A stretch of 64,000 nucleotides of DNA, from NCBI RefSeq assembly GCF_000717335.1, contig NZ_JNYZ01000024.1, positions 62,001-126,000 of the forward strand, in the 5' to 3' direction. The DNA comes from Amycolatopsis jejuensis (lineage in GTDB: Bacteria > Actinomycetota > Actinomycetes > Mycobacteriales > Pseudonocardiaceae). Shown here piece by piece: positions 1 through 8,469 of this stretch (its first letter is position 1; each line of letters starts with the position of its first letter). Made by a program: the position numbers and the translations under genes. Under the pieces are notes generated by a model that worked only from the letters and a program-made list of their open reading frames with translations, made no database searches and was not told where the DNA came from.

Positions 1-1412
1 ACGCCGGTCATCAGCGAGGTGATCGCGGCGGCGAGCGCGCGGCCGCCTTCGGAGTCGTACGCGTGCCCGAGTGCCATGAGCAGCGCGCCGAGGTTCGCGT
101 ACCCGATCCCCAGCTGGCGGAACTTGCGGGTGGTGTCGGCGATCGGCTCGGTGGGGAAGTCGGCGAAGCAGATCGAGATGTCCATCGCGGTGATGACGAA
201 CTCGACGGCCTTCGCGAAGAGCGGCGCGTCGAAGGTGCCGTCCTGCGAGACGAACTTCAGCAGGTTGAGCGACGCGAGGTTGCAGCTCGAGTTGTCGAGG
301 TGCATGTACTCGCTGCACGGGTTGGACGCGGTGATCCGGCCCGATTCGGGGCAGGTGTGCCAGTCGTTGATCGTGCTGTCGTACTGCACGCCCGGGTCGG
401 CGCAGTCCCACGCCGCCTGCGCCATGCTGCGGAAGAGCTTCTTCGCGTCGGTGCGGTCGATGACCTCGCCGGTGAGGCGGGCACGCAGGCCGAAGTCGGT
501 GCCGTTCTCGACGGACTGCATGAACTCGTCGGACACGCGGACCGAGTTGTTCGCGTTCTGGTACTGCACGGACGAAATGTCGGCGCCGGACAGGTCCATG
601 TCGAACCCGGCGTCGCGGAGGACCTTGATCTTCTCCTCTTCGCGCGCCTTGGTCGAGATGAACTCCTCGATGTCCGGGTGGTCGACGTCGAGCACGACCA
701 TCTTCGCCGCGCGCCGGGTGGCGCCGCCGGACTTGATGGTGCCCGCGGACGCGTCGGCACCGCGCATGAACGAGACGGGACCGGACGCCGTGCCGCCGGA
801 GGTGAGCAGTTCCTTCGAGGAGCGGATGCGCGAGAGGTTGAGGCCCGCGCCGGAGCCGCCCTTGAAGATCAGGCCCTCCTCGCGGTACCAGTTGAGGATC
901 GACTCCATCGTGTCGTCGACGGCGAGGATGAAGCAGGCGGACACCTGCTGCTTCGACGACGTGCCGACGTTGAACCACACCGGGGAGTTGAAGCTGAAGA
1001 CCTGGTGCAGCAGCATCCAGGTGAGCTCGTGCTCGAAGATCTCGAGGTCGGCCGGGCCGGCGAAGTAGCCGTGCTGACCGGCGGCCTTGACGTACGTCTT
1101 GACGACGCGGTCGATCAGCTGCTTGAGGCTGTTCTCGCGCTGCGGGCTGCCGACGGCACCGCGGAAGTACTTGCTGGTGACGATGTTCGTGGCGTTGACC
1201 GACCAGAACTGCGGGAACTCCACCCCGCGCTGCTCGAAGTTGACGCTGCCGTCCCGCCAGTTGGTCATGACGACGTCGCGCTTCTCCCAGGCGACCTCGT
1301 CGTACGGGTGCGTCCCCTCGGTGGTGAAGACGCGCCGGACGGTGAGCCCGCCGTTCGTCGTCTTCTTCTTGCTGCGTCCGGCCGCGGCGCCGGTTCCCAC
1401 GGTTTCGGTCAT
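1..1412 (-). CDS. nrdJ: Class II (adenosylcobalamin-dependent) ribonucleotide reductase, N-terminal half, cut by window edge
   Basis: Reduces ribonucleotides to deoxyribonucleotides using a B12-generated thiyl radical. About 470 N-terminal residues are visible and the gene continues beyond base 1. The reverse-strand translation starts MTETVGTGAAAGRSKKK and carries class II signatures: an N-terminal block with FPQFWSVNATNIVTSKYFRG, the FNSPVWFNVG block, the GGSGAGLNLSRIRSS segment, and NPCSEYMHLDN, which holds a substrate-pocket cysteine. The start ATG at 1412 lies 38 bp after the nrdR stop, so the two form one operon, as in streptomycetes. No cobalamin riboswitch is evident upstream. The family call is very firm; the C-terminal cysteine pair lies outside the window. 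Confidence 0.96.
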   Translation of the reverse strand, partial: MTETVGTGAAAGRSKKKTTNGGLTVRRVFTTEGTHPYDEVAWEKRDVVMTNWRDGSVNFEQRGVEFPQFWSVNATNIVTSKYFRGAVGSPQRENSLKQLIDRVVKTYVKAAGQHGYFAGPADLEIFEHELTWMLLHQVFSFNSPVWFNVGTSSKQQVSACFILAVDDTMESILNWYREEGLIFKGGSGAGLNLSRIRSSKELLTSGGTASGPVSFMRGADASAGTIKSGGATRRAAKMVVLDVDHPDIEEFISTKAREEEKIKVLRDAGFDMDLSGADISSVQYQNANNSVRVSDEFMQSVENGTDFGLRARLTGEVIDRTDAKKLFRSMAQAAWDCADPGVQYDSTINDWHTCPESGRITASNPCSEYMHLDNSSCNLASLNLLKFVSQDGTFDAPLFAKAVEFVITAMDISICFADFPTEPIADTTRKFRQLGIGYANLGALLMALGHAYDSEGGRALAAAITSLMTG

Positions 1413-1450
1413 GTGGCCTTGTCCCTCGCTCCCCACGACCGGCGGTGACG

Positions 1451-1936
1451 TCAGTCGTCGCCGGCGTGCTCCTTGTCCTCCGCAGTTCCCGCCATGGCGA
1501 TCCGCAGGTCGGCGATCTCCTTCTCGAAGTCCTCGACCGAGGAGAACGAGCGGTAGACGCTGGCGAACCGGAGGTAGGCGACGCCGTCGAGCTCCCGGAG
1601 CGGGCCGAGGATGGCAAGGCCGACCTCGTGGCTCGGGATCTCCGCCAGGCCGGCGGAACGGATCGACTCCTCCACGCGCTGCGCGAGCTTCTGCAGCGCG
1701 TCGTCGTCGACCGGCCGGCCCTGACAGGCCCGCCGCACGCCGTTGACCACCTTGTCCCGGCTGAACTGCTCGGTGACGCCGGACCGCTTGACGACGGCGA
1801 GCACCATCGTCTCCGACGTGGTGAAGCGCCGGCCGCACTGCGCACACGAGCGCCGCCGCCGGATCGCCTGTCCTTCGTCCACCTCTCGGGAGTCGACGAC
1901 CCGAGAGTCCGCATGCCGGCAGAACGGGCACCTCAT
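1451..1936 (-). CDS. nrdR: Transcriptional repressor NrdR (Zn-ribbon, ATP-cone)
   Basis: Represses ribonucleotide reductase genes according to the ATP/dATP level. The 161-residue protein has the usual length. A zinc ribbon uses C3, C6, C31 and C34 (MRCPFC and CAQC), followed by an ATP-cone domain at about residues 46-136 that begins with [15 protein letters not shown]. Start ATG 1936 is preceded by a GGAAGGTGA-like ribosome binding site. It lies directly upstream of nrdJ and is probably co-transcribed with it. A NrdR-box-like palindrome about 200 bp upstream suggests autoregulation. The same neighbours (LysM protein, lexA) surround nrdR in mycobacteria. Confidence 0.97.
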   Translation of the reverse strand: MRCPFCRHADSRVVDSREVDEGQAIRRRRSCAQCGRRFTTSETMVLAVVKRSGVTEQFSRDKVVNGVRRACQGRPVDDDALQKLAQRVEESIRSAGLAEIPSHEVGLAILGPLRELDGVAYLRFASVYRSFSSVEDFEKEIADLRIAMAGTAEDKEHAGDD

Positions 1937-2125
1937 CCGCCGATCACCTTCCCCTCCGCGCCGGCCGATTCCTTGTCCCAGCCGGCCCCTGCCGCCACGC
2001 TACGGCCTGGACCCCGACCACCGCGCGCGACCCCGCGCCTGGTGATCAACTTGTGGACATCCGGTGGACGAACACCGACCAGCTGTGGATAACTGGTGCC
2101 AGTCTACCCCTACCTGTGGACCAAC

Positions 2126-2151
2126 TACAGCGATGTAACTACTAGATATAG
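2126..2151. promoter_or_regulatory. Candidate NrdR operator (NrdR box plus adjacent weaker palindrome)
   Basis: Bases 2142-2151 read CTAGATATAG, matching 9 of 10 core positions of the NrdR-box consensus CWATATATWG. Immediately beside it, 2126-2137 (TACAGCGATGTA) is a partial palindrome centred 15 bp away. NrdR usually binds tandem boxes about 31 bp centre to centre, so the spacing is atypical and the second element may not be a real box. The site lies about 200 bp upstream of nrdR in an otherwise gene-free 308-bp stretch. Confidence 0.45.
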
Positions 2152-2244
2152 GGGTAAACCTTAGATCGCCACCCGAGCGGACGCAAGCAACCCGAGAGGG
2201 TGAAACAGCGCCACCGCAAGGTGCGACCGGGTGGTTTCCGAAGG

Positions 2245-3597
2245 TCACGATCCGGATCCACCCGACCAGGCGACGGGCACGGTGAGCGGCATGCCGGGAA
2301 GCAGCGGCGAGTCGTCGAGACCGTTGAGCTCCTTGATCCGCGCGACGACGGCCCCTTGGTCGGCATCGGGCGCAAACCGGGCAGCGAGGGCGTGCAGGGA
2401 GTCGCCGGGCTGAACCGAGACGGAGGCAGTCTGCGACGGCACGGCACCGCCCGGAGTCCCGGCACCGAAGATCCCGAGCCCGGTGACGACAAGACAAGCC
2501 GCAACGGCAATCGCGACGAGCCACGGCCACCGGACGGACGGCCGGGTGACGGTGCCGGTGCCGCAGGTGGTCTGCTTGGCCGCCCCGGCGACGACCCGCG
2601 CCCGGGACGGCGGCCGCACCGGCTCTCCCCGTCGGTCACGCGCGGTACGTCCGGGGTTGGCGGGAACGGCGGCGGGGATGTGGCGGACCGGGGTACGGCT
2701 GCGGAGCTTCCCATCCGCGGGGCGGTCGCGTTGGGGGCGGTCGTCTTGCGTGCGTGTCCCCCGGCGGGTCTGAGTGGACGCGTCGAGCTCGTCGCCTCGT
2801 ACGGGCGCGTCGCCGCGGGCGTCCAGGACGCTTGCCCCGCGGCCGGTCCGAGCGGACGCGTCAAGGTCGTCGCCTCGCGCGGGCGCGTCGCCGCGGGCGT
2901 CCAGGGCACTTGCCCCGCGGCCGGTCCGAGCGGACGCGTCGAGGTGATCGGCTCGCGCGGAGACATAGCCGCGGTCGCGGATGCGAGTCCCACGGCGATC
3001 CGGCGCCGGTGCGTTGCGGCGGTCGTCCCGCACTGATCCCTGACCGAGGTCGTCACGCGTGGTGGCCGCGGTGCGGCGGTCACCGCTCGCCGGTGCGTCG
3101 CAGCCGTTGCGGGTGGCTGCGTGTCCGAGGTCCTCGCGCACCGACGCGTCCACGTCGACACTCGCGGTTGCGTCTCGCCCAGGTGCGTCCCCCCCTGCGC
3201 GCCGACTCCCCGCAGACGGCGCCGAGGTCTGGAACCCGGCCCGCTCGGCGGACCGGACTGCCCCGGTTCGACCCCGCCGGGACTCTCGCGCACCGGCGCC
3301 CTCACGCGACCGGACAGCAGCCCGTCGGGCACTCCGGCTGCGAAGGTCCACCACCTCACCCCCCTCGCCACCGCCGCGAGCGGCAGCCGGAAGATCATCC
3401 TTTCGGGTGGCTTCCACTGCCTCCAGATCCCGGTCCGACGGGCGCGCCGGGCCGCTTTCCGCGCCCTTGGGACCCCTCGGACCGGGTTCCCGGCGGGCGG
3501 GAACGCCGCCGCCAGGGGTGCTCCCACCTGTGGCGGGGCGCCCGGCGGGGACGGGCCGGAGCGGGCGGACGAGCCCGCGGTCTGCCAGGATCGACAT
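2245..3597 (-). CDS. LysM-domain membrane protein, ChiZ/DivS-like SOS-linked division suppressor with repeat-expanded N-terminus
   Basis: Located between nrdR and lexA, exactly where mycobacteria carry Rv2719c (ChiZ), an SOS-induced cell-wall protein that inhibits division. The 450-residue protein is far longer than those relatives. Residues 1-350 are Arg/Asp/Ala-rich and disordered-looking, including about three 26-residue tandem repeats near 215-284 with the core LDASARTGRGAS. A single membrane segment lies at about 357-379 and a LysM peptidoglycan-binding domain at 393-440 (SVQPGDSLHALAARF). The start ATG has a strong GAGGAGG site 6 bp upstream. It is transcribed divergently from lexA, with an SOS box about 70 bp upstream of the start. 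Cell-envelope function is inferred from LysM and context; no catalytic domain is visible. Confidence 0.82.
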   Translation of the reverse strand: MSILADRGLVRPLRPVPAGRPATGGSTPGGGVPARREPGPRGPKGAESGPARPSDRDLEAVEATRKDDLPAAARGGGEGGEVVDLRSRSARRAAVRSREGAGARESRRGRTGAVRSAERAGFQTSAPSAGSRRAGGDAPGRDATASVDVDASVREDLGHAATRNGCDAPASGDRRTAATTRDDLGQGSVRDDRRNAPAPDRRGTRIRDRGYVSARADHLDASARTGRGASALDARGDAPARGDDLDASARTGRGASVLDARGDAPVRGDELDASTQTRRGTRTQDDRPQRDRPADGKLRSRTPVRHIPAAVPANPGRTARDRRGEPVRPPSRARVVAGAAKQTTCGTGTVTRPSVRWPWLVAIAVAACLVVTGLGIFGAGTPGGAVPSQTASVSVQPGDSLHALAARFAPDADQGAVVARIKELNGLDDSPLLPGMPLTVPVAWSGGSGS

Positions 3598-3667
3598 GGC
3601 GGAACCTCCTCGTGACCTGCTGATCCGTTCGGTCCGGGTGACGCACCGGCTGCGGTACGCTTCGGGT

Positions 3668-3681
3668 CGAACAGGCGTTCT
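3668..3681. promoter_or_regulatory. SOS box (LexA site) proximal to the LysM gene
   Basis: CGAACAGGCGTTCT matches the actinobacterial LexA consensus CGAAC-N4-GTTCG with one mismatch in the last position. It lies 71 bp upstream of the LysM-protein start and 66 bp from the second box near lexA. It most likely controls the divergent LysM gene. Confidence 0.8.
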
Positions 3682-3747
3682 ATCGAACGTCCGTGCGAAG
3701 GTCTACCACCCCGCACCGACAAAATCGAGAGGACACGGCGTGTCGAT

Positions 3748-3761
3748 CGAACAGATGTTTG
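3748..3761. promoter_or_regulatory. SOS box (LexA site) upstream of lexA
   Basis: CGAACAGATGTTTG matches CGAAC-N4-GTTCG with one mismatch. It sits about 185 bp upstream of the chosen lexA start, so lexA is probably autoregulated. The unusually long leader between box and start could mean the transcript starts soon after the box. Confidence 0.82.
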
Positions 3762-3943
3762 AAATCGTCGCGTTCGGTGACTAACGTCGGTGACCAGGAC
3801 ATCTGCCGGACCGGCTCCGGCAGGTGCCGCCGGTCGGGTGTTCGCGGCAAGCGGAACCGGATCGGCGAATGCGGAAACGCGCGGGACGTCAGCGAGGCGA
3901 CCGCGGGACGGCTGGAGGCGACACAGCGTTGGAGAAGGACACG

Positions 3944-4681
3944 GTGAAAGGCACCGCGGCGAAAGGGACCAAGCGGTCCGCGCGCGGCTCCGGCGCGGAG
4001 AGTGCAGGAAAAGTGAGCGCCATGCCGGAGGTGTACGACGTGGACGAGACGCTGACCGTCCGCCAGCAACAGGTGCTCGACGTCATCCGCACGTGGGTGA
4101 GCCGCTTCGGCTACCCGCCGAGCGTCCGGGAGATCGGCGAGGCGGTGGGGCTCACGTCCACGTCGTCGGTGTCGCATCAGCTGCGCGCGTTGCAGCGCAA
4201 GGGCTATCTGCGCCGCGACGCCAACCGGCCGCGCGCAGTGGGGGTGCTCTCCTCCACCGACGACAACCCGATGGGCATCGATCTCGACCAGCAGCCGTCG
4301 ATGCCGAAAGCGGCGTACGTGCCACTGGTCGGGCGGATCGCAGCCGGTGGCCCGGTCCTGGCCGAGCAAGCCGTCGAGGACGTTTTCCCCCTGCCACGGG
4401 AGATCGTCGGCGAAGGTGAGCTGTTCCTGCTGAGCGTCACGGGCGACTCGATGGTCGACGCCGCCATCACCGACGGCGACTGGGTCGTGGTCCGCCAGCA
4501 ACCGGCTGCGGAAAACGGCGACATCGTGGCCGCGATGATCGACGGCGAAGCCACGGTGAAGACGTTCAAGCGCAAGGACGGGCACGTCTGGCTGATGCCG
4601 CACAACGCAGCGTACGACCCCATCCCGGGCGACGACGCCTCGATCCTGGGCAAGGTGGTGGCGGTATTGCGACGGTTGTGA
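3944..4681 (+). CDS. lexA: LexA repressor, SOS master regulator (S24 autoprotease)
   Basis: Represses DNA-damage genes and cleaves itself when RecA filaments form. The 245-residue protein has an N-terminal winged helix ([46 protein letters not shown]). The Ala-Gly cleavage site lies in GRIAAGGP, the catalytic Ser in [11 protein letters not shown] and the catalytic Lys in [10 protein letters not shown] chose GTG 3944 because GGAGAAGG precedes it by 5 nt. The N-terminal 25 residues are Lys/Ala/Ser-rich and not conserved, so a start as late as ATG 4022 is possible. It is divergent from the LysM gene; the repeat array begins about 170 bp downstream. Confidence 0.96.
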   Translation: MKGTAAKGTKRSARGSGAESAGKVSAMPEVYDVDETLTVRQQQVLDVIRTWVSRFGYPPSVREIGEAVGLTSTSSVSHQLRALQRKGYLRRDANRPRAVGVLSSTDDNPMGIDLDQQPSMPKAAYVPLVGRIAAGGPVLAEQAVEDVFPLPREIVGEGELFLLSVTGDSMVDAAITDGDWVVVRQQPAAENGDIVAAMIDGEATVKTFKRKDGHVWLMPHNAAYDPIPGDDASILGKVVAVLRRL

Positions 4682-4849
4682 GGTGATCGCGCTCGCTCCC
4701 CGTCCCTCTCCCCGCCCGGGGTGAGTGGGCCGCGGGTTTGGGCGGTGGCCTGGCAGGTTTGGCGGTACGCGATGGGGCCGAGATGTGGGCCGTGCCGAGG
4801 GGTTGCGATCGAGATGGGAAGCAGTGCCAGCGGGCTGTTGCCAGGTGCG

Positions 4850-5345
4850 GGCAACGTCAGCGAGCTGCGGCCTAACTTCGAGCAGCACTAGCAACCGACG
4901 AGGCTGCGGACGGCGCCAGCGAGGCGCGAACAGCACGGCCAGCTGAAGCCGGGATGCGGGCAGCACTCGCGACCCACGGCCAGGGCGCAGGCGACGCCAG
5001 CGAGGTGCGGGCAGCACCGCGAGCTGAAGCCGGGGTGCGAGCAAGCACTCGCGACCTTTGGCCTGGGCGCGGGTGACGCCAGCGAGGTGCGGGCAACACC
5101 GCCAGCTGAAGCCAGGATGCGGGCAACACTCGCGACCTACGACCAGGGCGCAGGTGACGCCAGCGAGGTCCGGGCACCACCGCCAGCTGAAGCCGGGGTG
5201 CGGACAAGCACTCGCGACCTTTGGCCAGGGCGCAGGCGACGCCAGCGAGGTGCAGGCAACACCGCCAGCTGCAATCAGGCTGCAAGCAGCTTCCGCGAGC
5301 TATCGCCTGAGCGCAAGCGAGACCAGCGAGGTGCGGACAGCACCG
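4850..5345. repeat. Noncoding tandem repeat array, about 82-bp period, roughly six copies
   Basis: The phrase GCCAGCGAGGT recurs at a spacing of 80-82 bp (near 4913, 4994, 5076, 5157, 5239 and 5321). Each copy is followed by GCGGGCA-ACACCGCCAGCTG and a CTCGCGACCT phrase. Copies diverge at the edges. No frame runs convincingly through the array, and 82 is not a multiple of three, so it is intergenic. It fills most of the gap between lexA and the next gene. Confidence 0.85.
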
Positions 5346-5351
5346 CCAGGA

Positions 5352-6350
5352 TCAGCGGCGGCGTTTCCTGCTCAGCAGGAACCATCCGCCCAAAACGGCG
5401 GCCACCGCGATGCCTGCGGCGGGCAGTACCGGGACACCGCTGCTGTCGCCACCCGGTGCGGGGCTCGCGGACGACGGCGGTTGTGCTGCGGTTTCCGTTG
5501 GCGTCACCAAAGACGTGGCGTTCTTCACGGCGCGCATCGGCTGGCCCGAGCCCTCGCCTGCGGACAGCAAGGTGCCGTCCGGTTCGAAGGCGATCGCCTC
5601 GCCTTGGTTTTCGTTGGGCAGTGGGATGCGGACCGGTTCTCGTTGCAGGGCGGCGGCGATGTCGCCGTCCGGGGCTGCGTACACGTACGCGTCCGTGTAG
5701 GTGCGCAGGGCGATGACCTTGCCGTCGGCGCTGGTTGCTCCTCCTGTCACCAGCACTGAGCCGAATGAGCCCACTGGGCCGCCGGGAGTGTCCGTGCCGT
5801 GGATGCGCAAGGAGCCGACCTGCTGGAGCGCAGTCGGACCCGGTGATGCCAACGTGGTGGCCGGTTTGTACACCTTGGCGTTGCCCAGGATGTCTTTGGT
5901 CACCAGGAATGGCGTGCCGGATTGGTCCAGCAGCAGGGCTTCTGTGTCGTGGGCGCCGTCGGGATAGGTGAGGCGGTGCGTGGTCACGCCGCCGCCGGGC
6001 TTCAAGGCCAGCAGCGCCACCGTGTCGCGCTTGGCACGGTTGTCGCCGGTGTCCGCGAGCCACAGGGTGCCGTCGGAGGAGCGGGCCAGGTCTTCGACGT
6101 CGTACGGGTCTGTGGGATCCGTGAGTACCTTCTGCACCTGGCATTTCCGGTCCAGCACGAAAACCTGCACCTTCGAGCCGCCGTCGTTGATGGCGTACCA
6201 GTGTTCGCCGTCGGAGACCAGGCCGGACAGTTCGTCGATCCGCTTGTCCGTGATGCGGCACAGCGTTTCCGGGGACGGGGGCGGCGAAGCCGCCGCCGGG
6301 ACAGCGCCTACCAGCAGAAAAGCCGCCGTCATCGCCAGGACGAGCCGCAC
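5352..6350 (-). CDS. Secreted, C-terminally membrane-anchored protein, probable beta-propeller
   Basis: I do not recognise a named family. The 332-residue protein has a signal peptide (VRLVLAMTAAFLLVGAVPA with an ASPPP cleavage region). The extracellular part contains repeated propeller-like strands (DELSGLVSDGEHWYAIND, VEDLARSSDGTLWLADTGD, GEAIAFEPDGTLLSAGEG). A Pro/Ser linker leads to a C-terminal membrane helix ending in SRKRRR, so it should face outward. I chose GTG 6350 because GGAGGTGG lies 4-11 nt upstream; an in-frame GTG at 6371 lies inside the palindrome. It could be phytase- or esterase-like, but I see no catalytic residues that settle this. It lies downstream of hflX on the same strand. 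Confidence 0.7.
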   Translation of the reverse strand: MRLVLAMTAAFLLVGAVPAAASPPPSPETLCRITDKRIDELSGLVSDGEHWYAINDGGSKVQVFVLDRKCQVQKVLTDPTDPYDVEDLARSSDGTLWLADTGDNRAKRDTVALLALKPGGGVTTHRLTYPDGAHDTEALLLDQSGTPFLVTKDILGNAKVYKPATTLASPGPTALQQVGSLRIHGTDTPGGPVGSFGSVLVTGGATSADGKVIALRTYTDAYVYAAPDGDIAAALQREPVRIPLPNENQGEAIAFEPDGTLLSAGEGSGQPMRAVKNATSLVTPTETAAQPPSSASPAPGGDSSGVPVLPAAGIAVAAVLGGWFLLSRKRRR

Positions 6351-6360
6351 CAAGCCACCT

Positions 6361-6396
6361 CCGTAGTGCACGGCCTGCGCAGGCCGTGCACTACGG
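6361..6396. other. Perfect 36-bp palindrome between hflX and the secreted-protein gene
   Basis: Two 18-base arms (each beginning CCGTAGTGCACGGCC) meet with no loop and no mismatch. The palindrome starts 7 bp after the hflX stop and ends 10 bp before the next start. No T-tract follows on the reverse strand, so it is not a standard terminator. It could be an operator, a processing hairpin, or a terminator of the T-less actinobacterial type. Confidence 0.8.
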
Positions 6397-6403
6397 AAGA
6401 CGT

Positions 6404-7858
6404 TCAGAGCGCCGAGGAGTTGGTTTCGAACGCCCGCAGCGCGGCGGCGAGGTCCGGCCGGACCCGCACCCGCAGCCGCGTGCCGTCGGCGACGTGCTCC
6501 TCCTCCAGCACCTCACCTTCGGCGTGCGCCCGGGACACGAGCTCGCCGCGTGCGTACGGCACCAGTGCGTCGAGCACCGTTTCCGGACGAGGCAGCCGCT
6601 CCGCGAGTACCTCTGCCAGGTCGGCGATGCCCGAGCCGGTGCGCGCCGAAACCTGCACCGAACCGGACAGCGCGTGCCGCAGCCGGGCCAGGGTGACCTC
6701 GTCGGCCGTGTCGGCCTTGTTGATCACCAGCAGCTCTGGCGGCAGTGGCTCCTTGCGGGTGCGGGTGATCTCGGCGAGCACCTCGCGTACCGCGTTGACC
6801 TGGTCCTCCGGCGCCGGATCGGATCCGTCGACCACGTGCAGCAGCAGGTCGGCGTCGGCCGCCTCCTCCAGGGTGGAGCGGAACGCGTCGACCAGCTGGT
6901 GCGGCAGATGCCGCACGAACCCGACGGTGTCGGTGAGCGTGAACGTGCGCCCGTCGGCCGTCTGCGCGCGCCGGGTCGTCGGGTCCAGGGTGGCGAACAG
7001 CGCGTCCTCCACCAGCACCCCGGCTCCGGTGAGCGCGTTGAGCAGGCTCGACTTGCCCGCGTTGGTGTAGCCGACGATGGCAATGCTCGGGACGTCGTTG
7101 GCCAGGCGCCGGCCGCGCTTGGTCTCGCGGATCGTGTCCATCGCCGCGATTTCGCGGCGTAGCTTGGCCACGCGCTTGCTGATCCGCCGCCGGTCGGTCT
7201 CCAGCTTCGTCTCACCGGGGCCGCGCAGGCCCACGCCGCCGTTCGCGCCGCCGGCGCGGCCACCGGCCTGCCGGGACAGCGCCGAACCCCACCCGCGCAG
7301 CCGCGGGATGAGGTACTGCAGCTGGGCCAGCTCGACCTGCGCCTTGCCTTCCCGCGAACGGGCGTGCTGGGCGAAGATGTCGAGGATCAGCGCGGTGCGG
7401 TCGATCACCTTGACCTTGACCTTCTCCTCCAGCTGCCGCAGCTGGCCGGGCGAAAGCTCACCGTCGCAGATCACCGTGTCGGCACCCGTGGCGATGACCA
7501 CGTCACGCAGCTCGCGGACCTTGCCGGACCCGATGTAGGTGGCCGGGTCGGGCTTCGCGCGCCGCTGGACGAGGCCTTCGAGCACCTCCGAACCAGCCGT
7601 TTCGGCCAGCCGCGCCAGCTCGGCCAGCGACGCGTCGGACTGCTCGGCGGTGCCTTCGGTCCACACGCCGACCAGCACGACCCGCTCCAGCCGGAGCTGC
7701 CGGTATTCGACCTCGGTGACGTCCTCGAGTTCGGTGGACATGCCCGCGACCCGGCGCAGTGACGCACGGTCCTCGAGCTCCATCTCGCCGACGGAAGGGT
7801 CGTACGAGTCGTCGTAGAAGTCTGTGTCGTTGGGGTCGGTGTGTGTCTGTTCTGTCAT
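6404..7858 (-). CDS. hflX: Ribosome-associated GTPase HflX
   Basis: A GTPase that splits stalled or stressed ribosomes. The 484-residue protein has the HflX N-terminal domain (LVQRRAKPDPATYIGSGKV, CDGELSPGQLRQLEE) and a Gly-rich coiled linker (SRQAGGRAGGANGG). The G domain shows G1 GYTNAGKSS, G3 DTVGF and G4 NKAD. Start ATG 7858 has GGAGG 4 nt upstream. The first 50 residues are acidic and typical of actinobacterial members. The dapF-miaA neighbourhood matches mycobacteria, apart from the inserted MFS-valS genes. Confidence 0.96.
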   Translation of the reverse strand: MTEQTHTDPNDTDFYDDSYDPSVGEMELEDRASLRRVAGMSTELEDVTEVEYRQLRLERVVLVGVWTEGTAEQSDASLAELARLAETAGSEVLEGLVQRRAKPDPATYIGSGKVRELRDVVIATGADTVICDGELSPGQLRQLEEKVKVKVIDRTALILDIFAQHARSREGKAQVELAQLQYLIPRLRGWGSALSRQAGGRAGGANGGVGLRGPGETKLETDRRRISKRVAKLRREIAAMDTIRETKRGRRLANDVPSIAIVGYTNAGKSSLLNALTGAGVLVEDALFATLDPTTRRAQTADGRTFTLTDTVGFVRHLPHQLVDAFRSTLEEAADADLLLHVVDGSDPAPEDQVNAVREVLAEITRTRKEPLPPELLVINKADTADEVTLARLRHALSGSVQVSARTGSGIADLAEVLAERLPRPETVLDALVPYARGELVSRAHAEGEVLEEEHVADGTRLRVRVRPDLAAALRAFETNSSAL

Positions 7859-7901
7859 CGTGCCTCCATGCTCCCACGATTCCGCGCGGGAGCCGAGTGG
7901 A

Positions 7902-8411
7902 TTACCGGCTGGGATAGACCGAGACGTAAATCGCCGTGCGGTCCGCGGCGAGGTCGCGGGGGCGGCGCTGGAACTCGTCGAGCAGGTCGGCGAGCCGTCC
8001 TTTGAACTCCTCGACGACCTCGGCAGGTACCTGCACGACCAGGCGGCTGGTGTCCACCTCGGCCTGCGTGGTTTCCGCCATCTCCGCCAGGTAGGCCTCG
8101 AACATCGCCTCCCCGACGGCGACCGCGGCGGTACCGGACTCGTTCGACAGTTCCCACGAAAGCCCGGTGGACAGGTACGGGATTTCCTTCGCCCCGCGCG
8201 TGCCGCGCCGAGGCTCCTGCGGGACGAGAAAACCCGTGTCGACCAGCCGTCGGACGTGATGCAGCGTGGTCGCCGGGTCACGGCCGAGCCGCTCCGCGAG
8301 CTCCTTGTTCGTCATCGCCTCGAAGGAGGTCAACCGGATGATGCGCAGCCGTATTCCGGACGCGAGCGCGGCGGCCTCGGCTTCGGTGGACGAACGGCGT
8401 TTCCTGGCCAT
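7902..8411 (-). CDS. ArsR-like winged-helix transcriptional regulator
   Basis: The 169-residue protein has an N-terminal winged helix at about residues 15-65 (RLRIIRLTSFEAMTNKELAERL, then PATTLHHVRRLVDTGFLVP). The C-terminal part (about 100-168) is helical and acidic and could bind a ligand or mediate dimerisation. It faces an MFS exporter gene across a 58-bp gap. That gap contains a perfect inverted repeat, so it is probably the local repressor of both genes. No metal-binding cysteine motif is present, so metal sensing is unlikely. Confidence 0.8.
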   Translation of the reverse strand: MARKRRSSTEAEAAALASGIRLRIIRLTSFEAMTNKELAERLGRDPATTLHHVRRLVDTGFLVPQEPRRGTRGAKEIPYLSTGLSWELSNESGTAAVAVGEAMFEAYLAEMAETTQAEVDTSRLVVQVPAEVVEEFKGRLADLLDEFQRRPRDLAADRTAIYVSVYPSR

Positions 8412-8428
8412 GCGACCAGCCTAAACAA

Positions 8429-8452
8429 AGTGATTGACACTTTCCAATCACT
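8429..8452. promoter_or_regulatory. Operator-like inverted repeat AGTGATTG-N8-CAATCACT
   Basis: A perfect 8-bp inverted repeat with an 8-bp spacer is centred between the divergent winged-helix and MFS genes, 18 bp from the regulator start. Its size and position fit a dimeric ArsR-type repressor that controls both directions. Confidence 0.65.
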
Positions 8453-8469
8453 CAAGAACACTCGATCGG

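Noticed and set aside
63..1448. Long open frames opposite nrdJ
   Set aside because: They are antisense shadows of high-GC codon use; the nrdJ frame shows clear family motifs.
1937..2244. Cobalamin riboswitch upstream of nrdR-nrdJ
   Set aside because: NrdJ needs B12, but I found no B12-box-like core or extended structure; a NrdR box explains regulation better.
8434..8469. TTG start for the MFS gene at 8434
   Set aside because: It lies inside the inverted-repeat operator and has no ribosome binding site; GTG 8470 is preferred.
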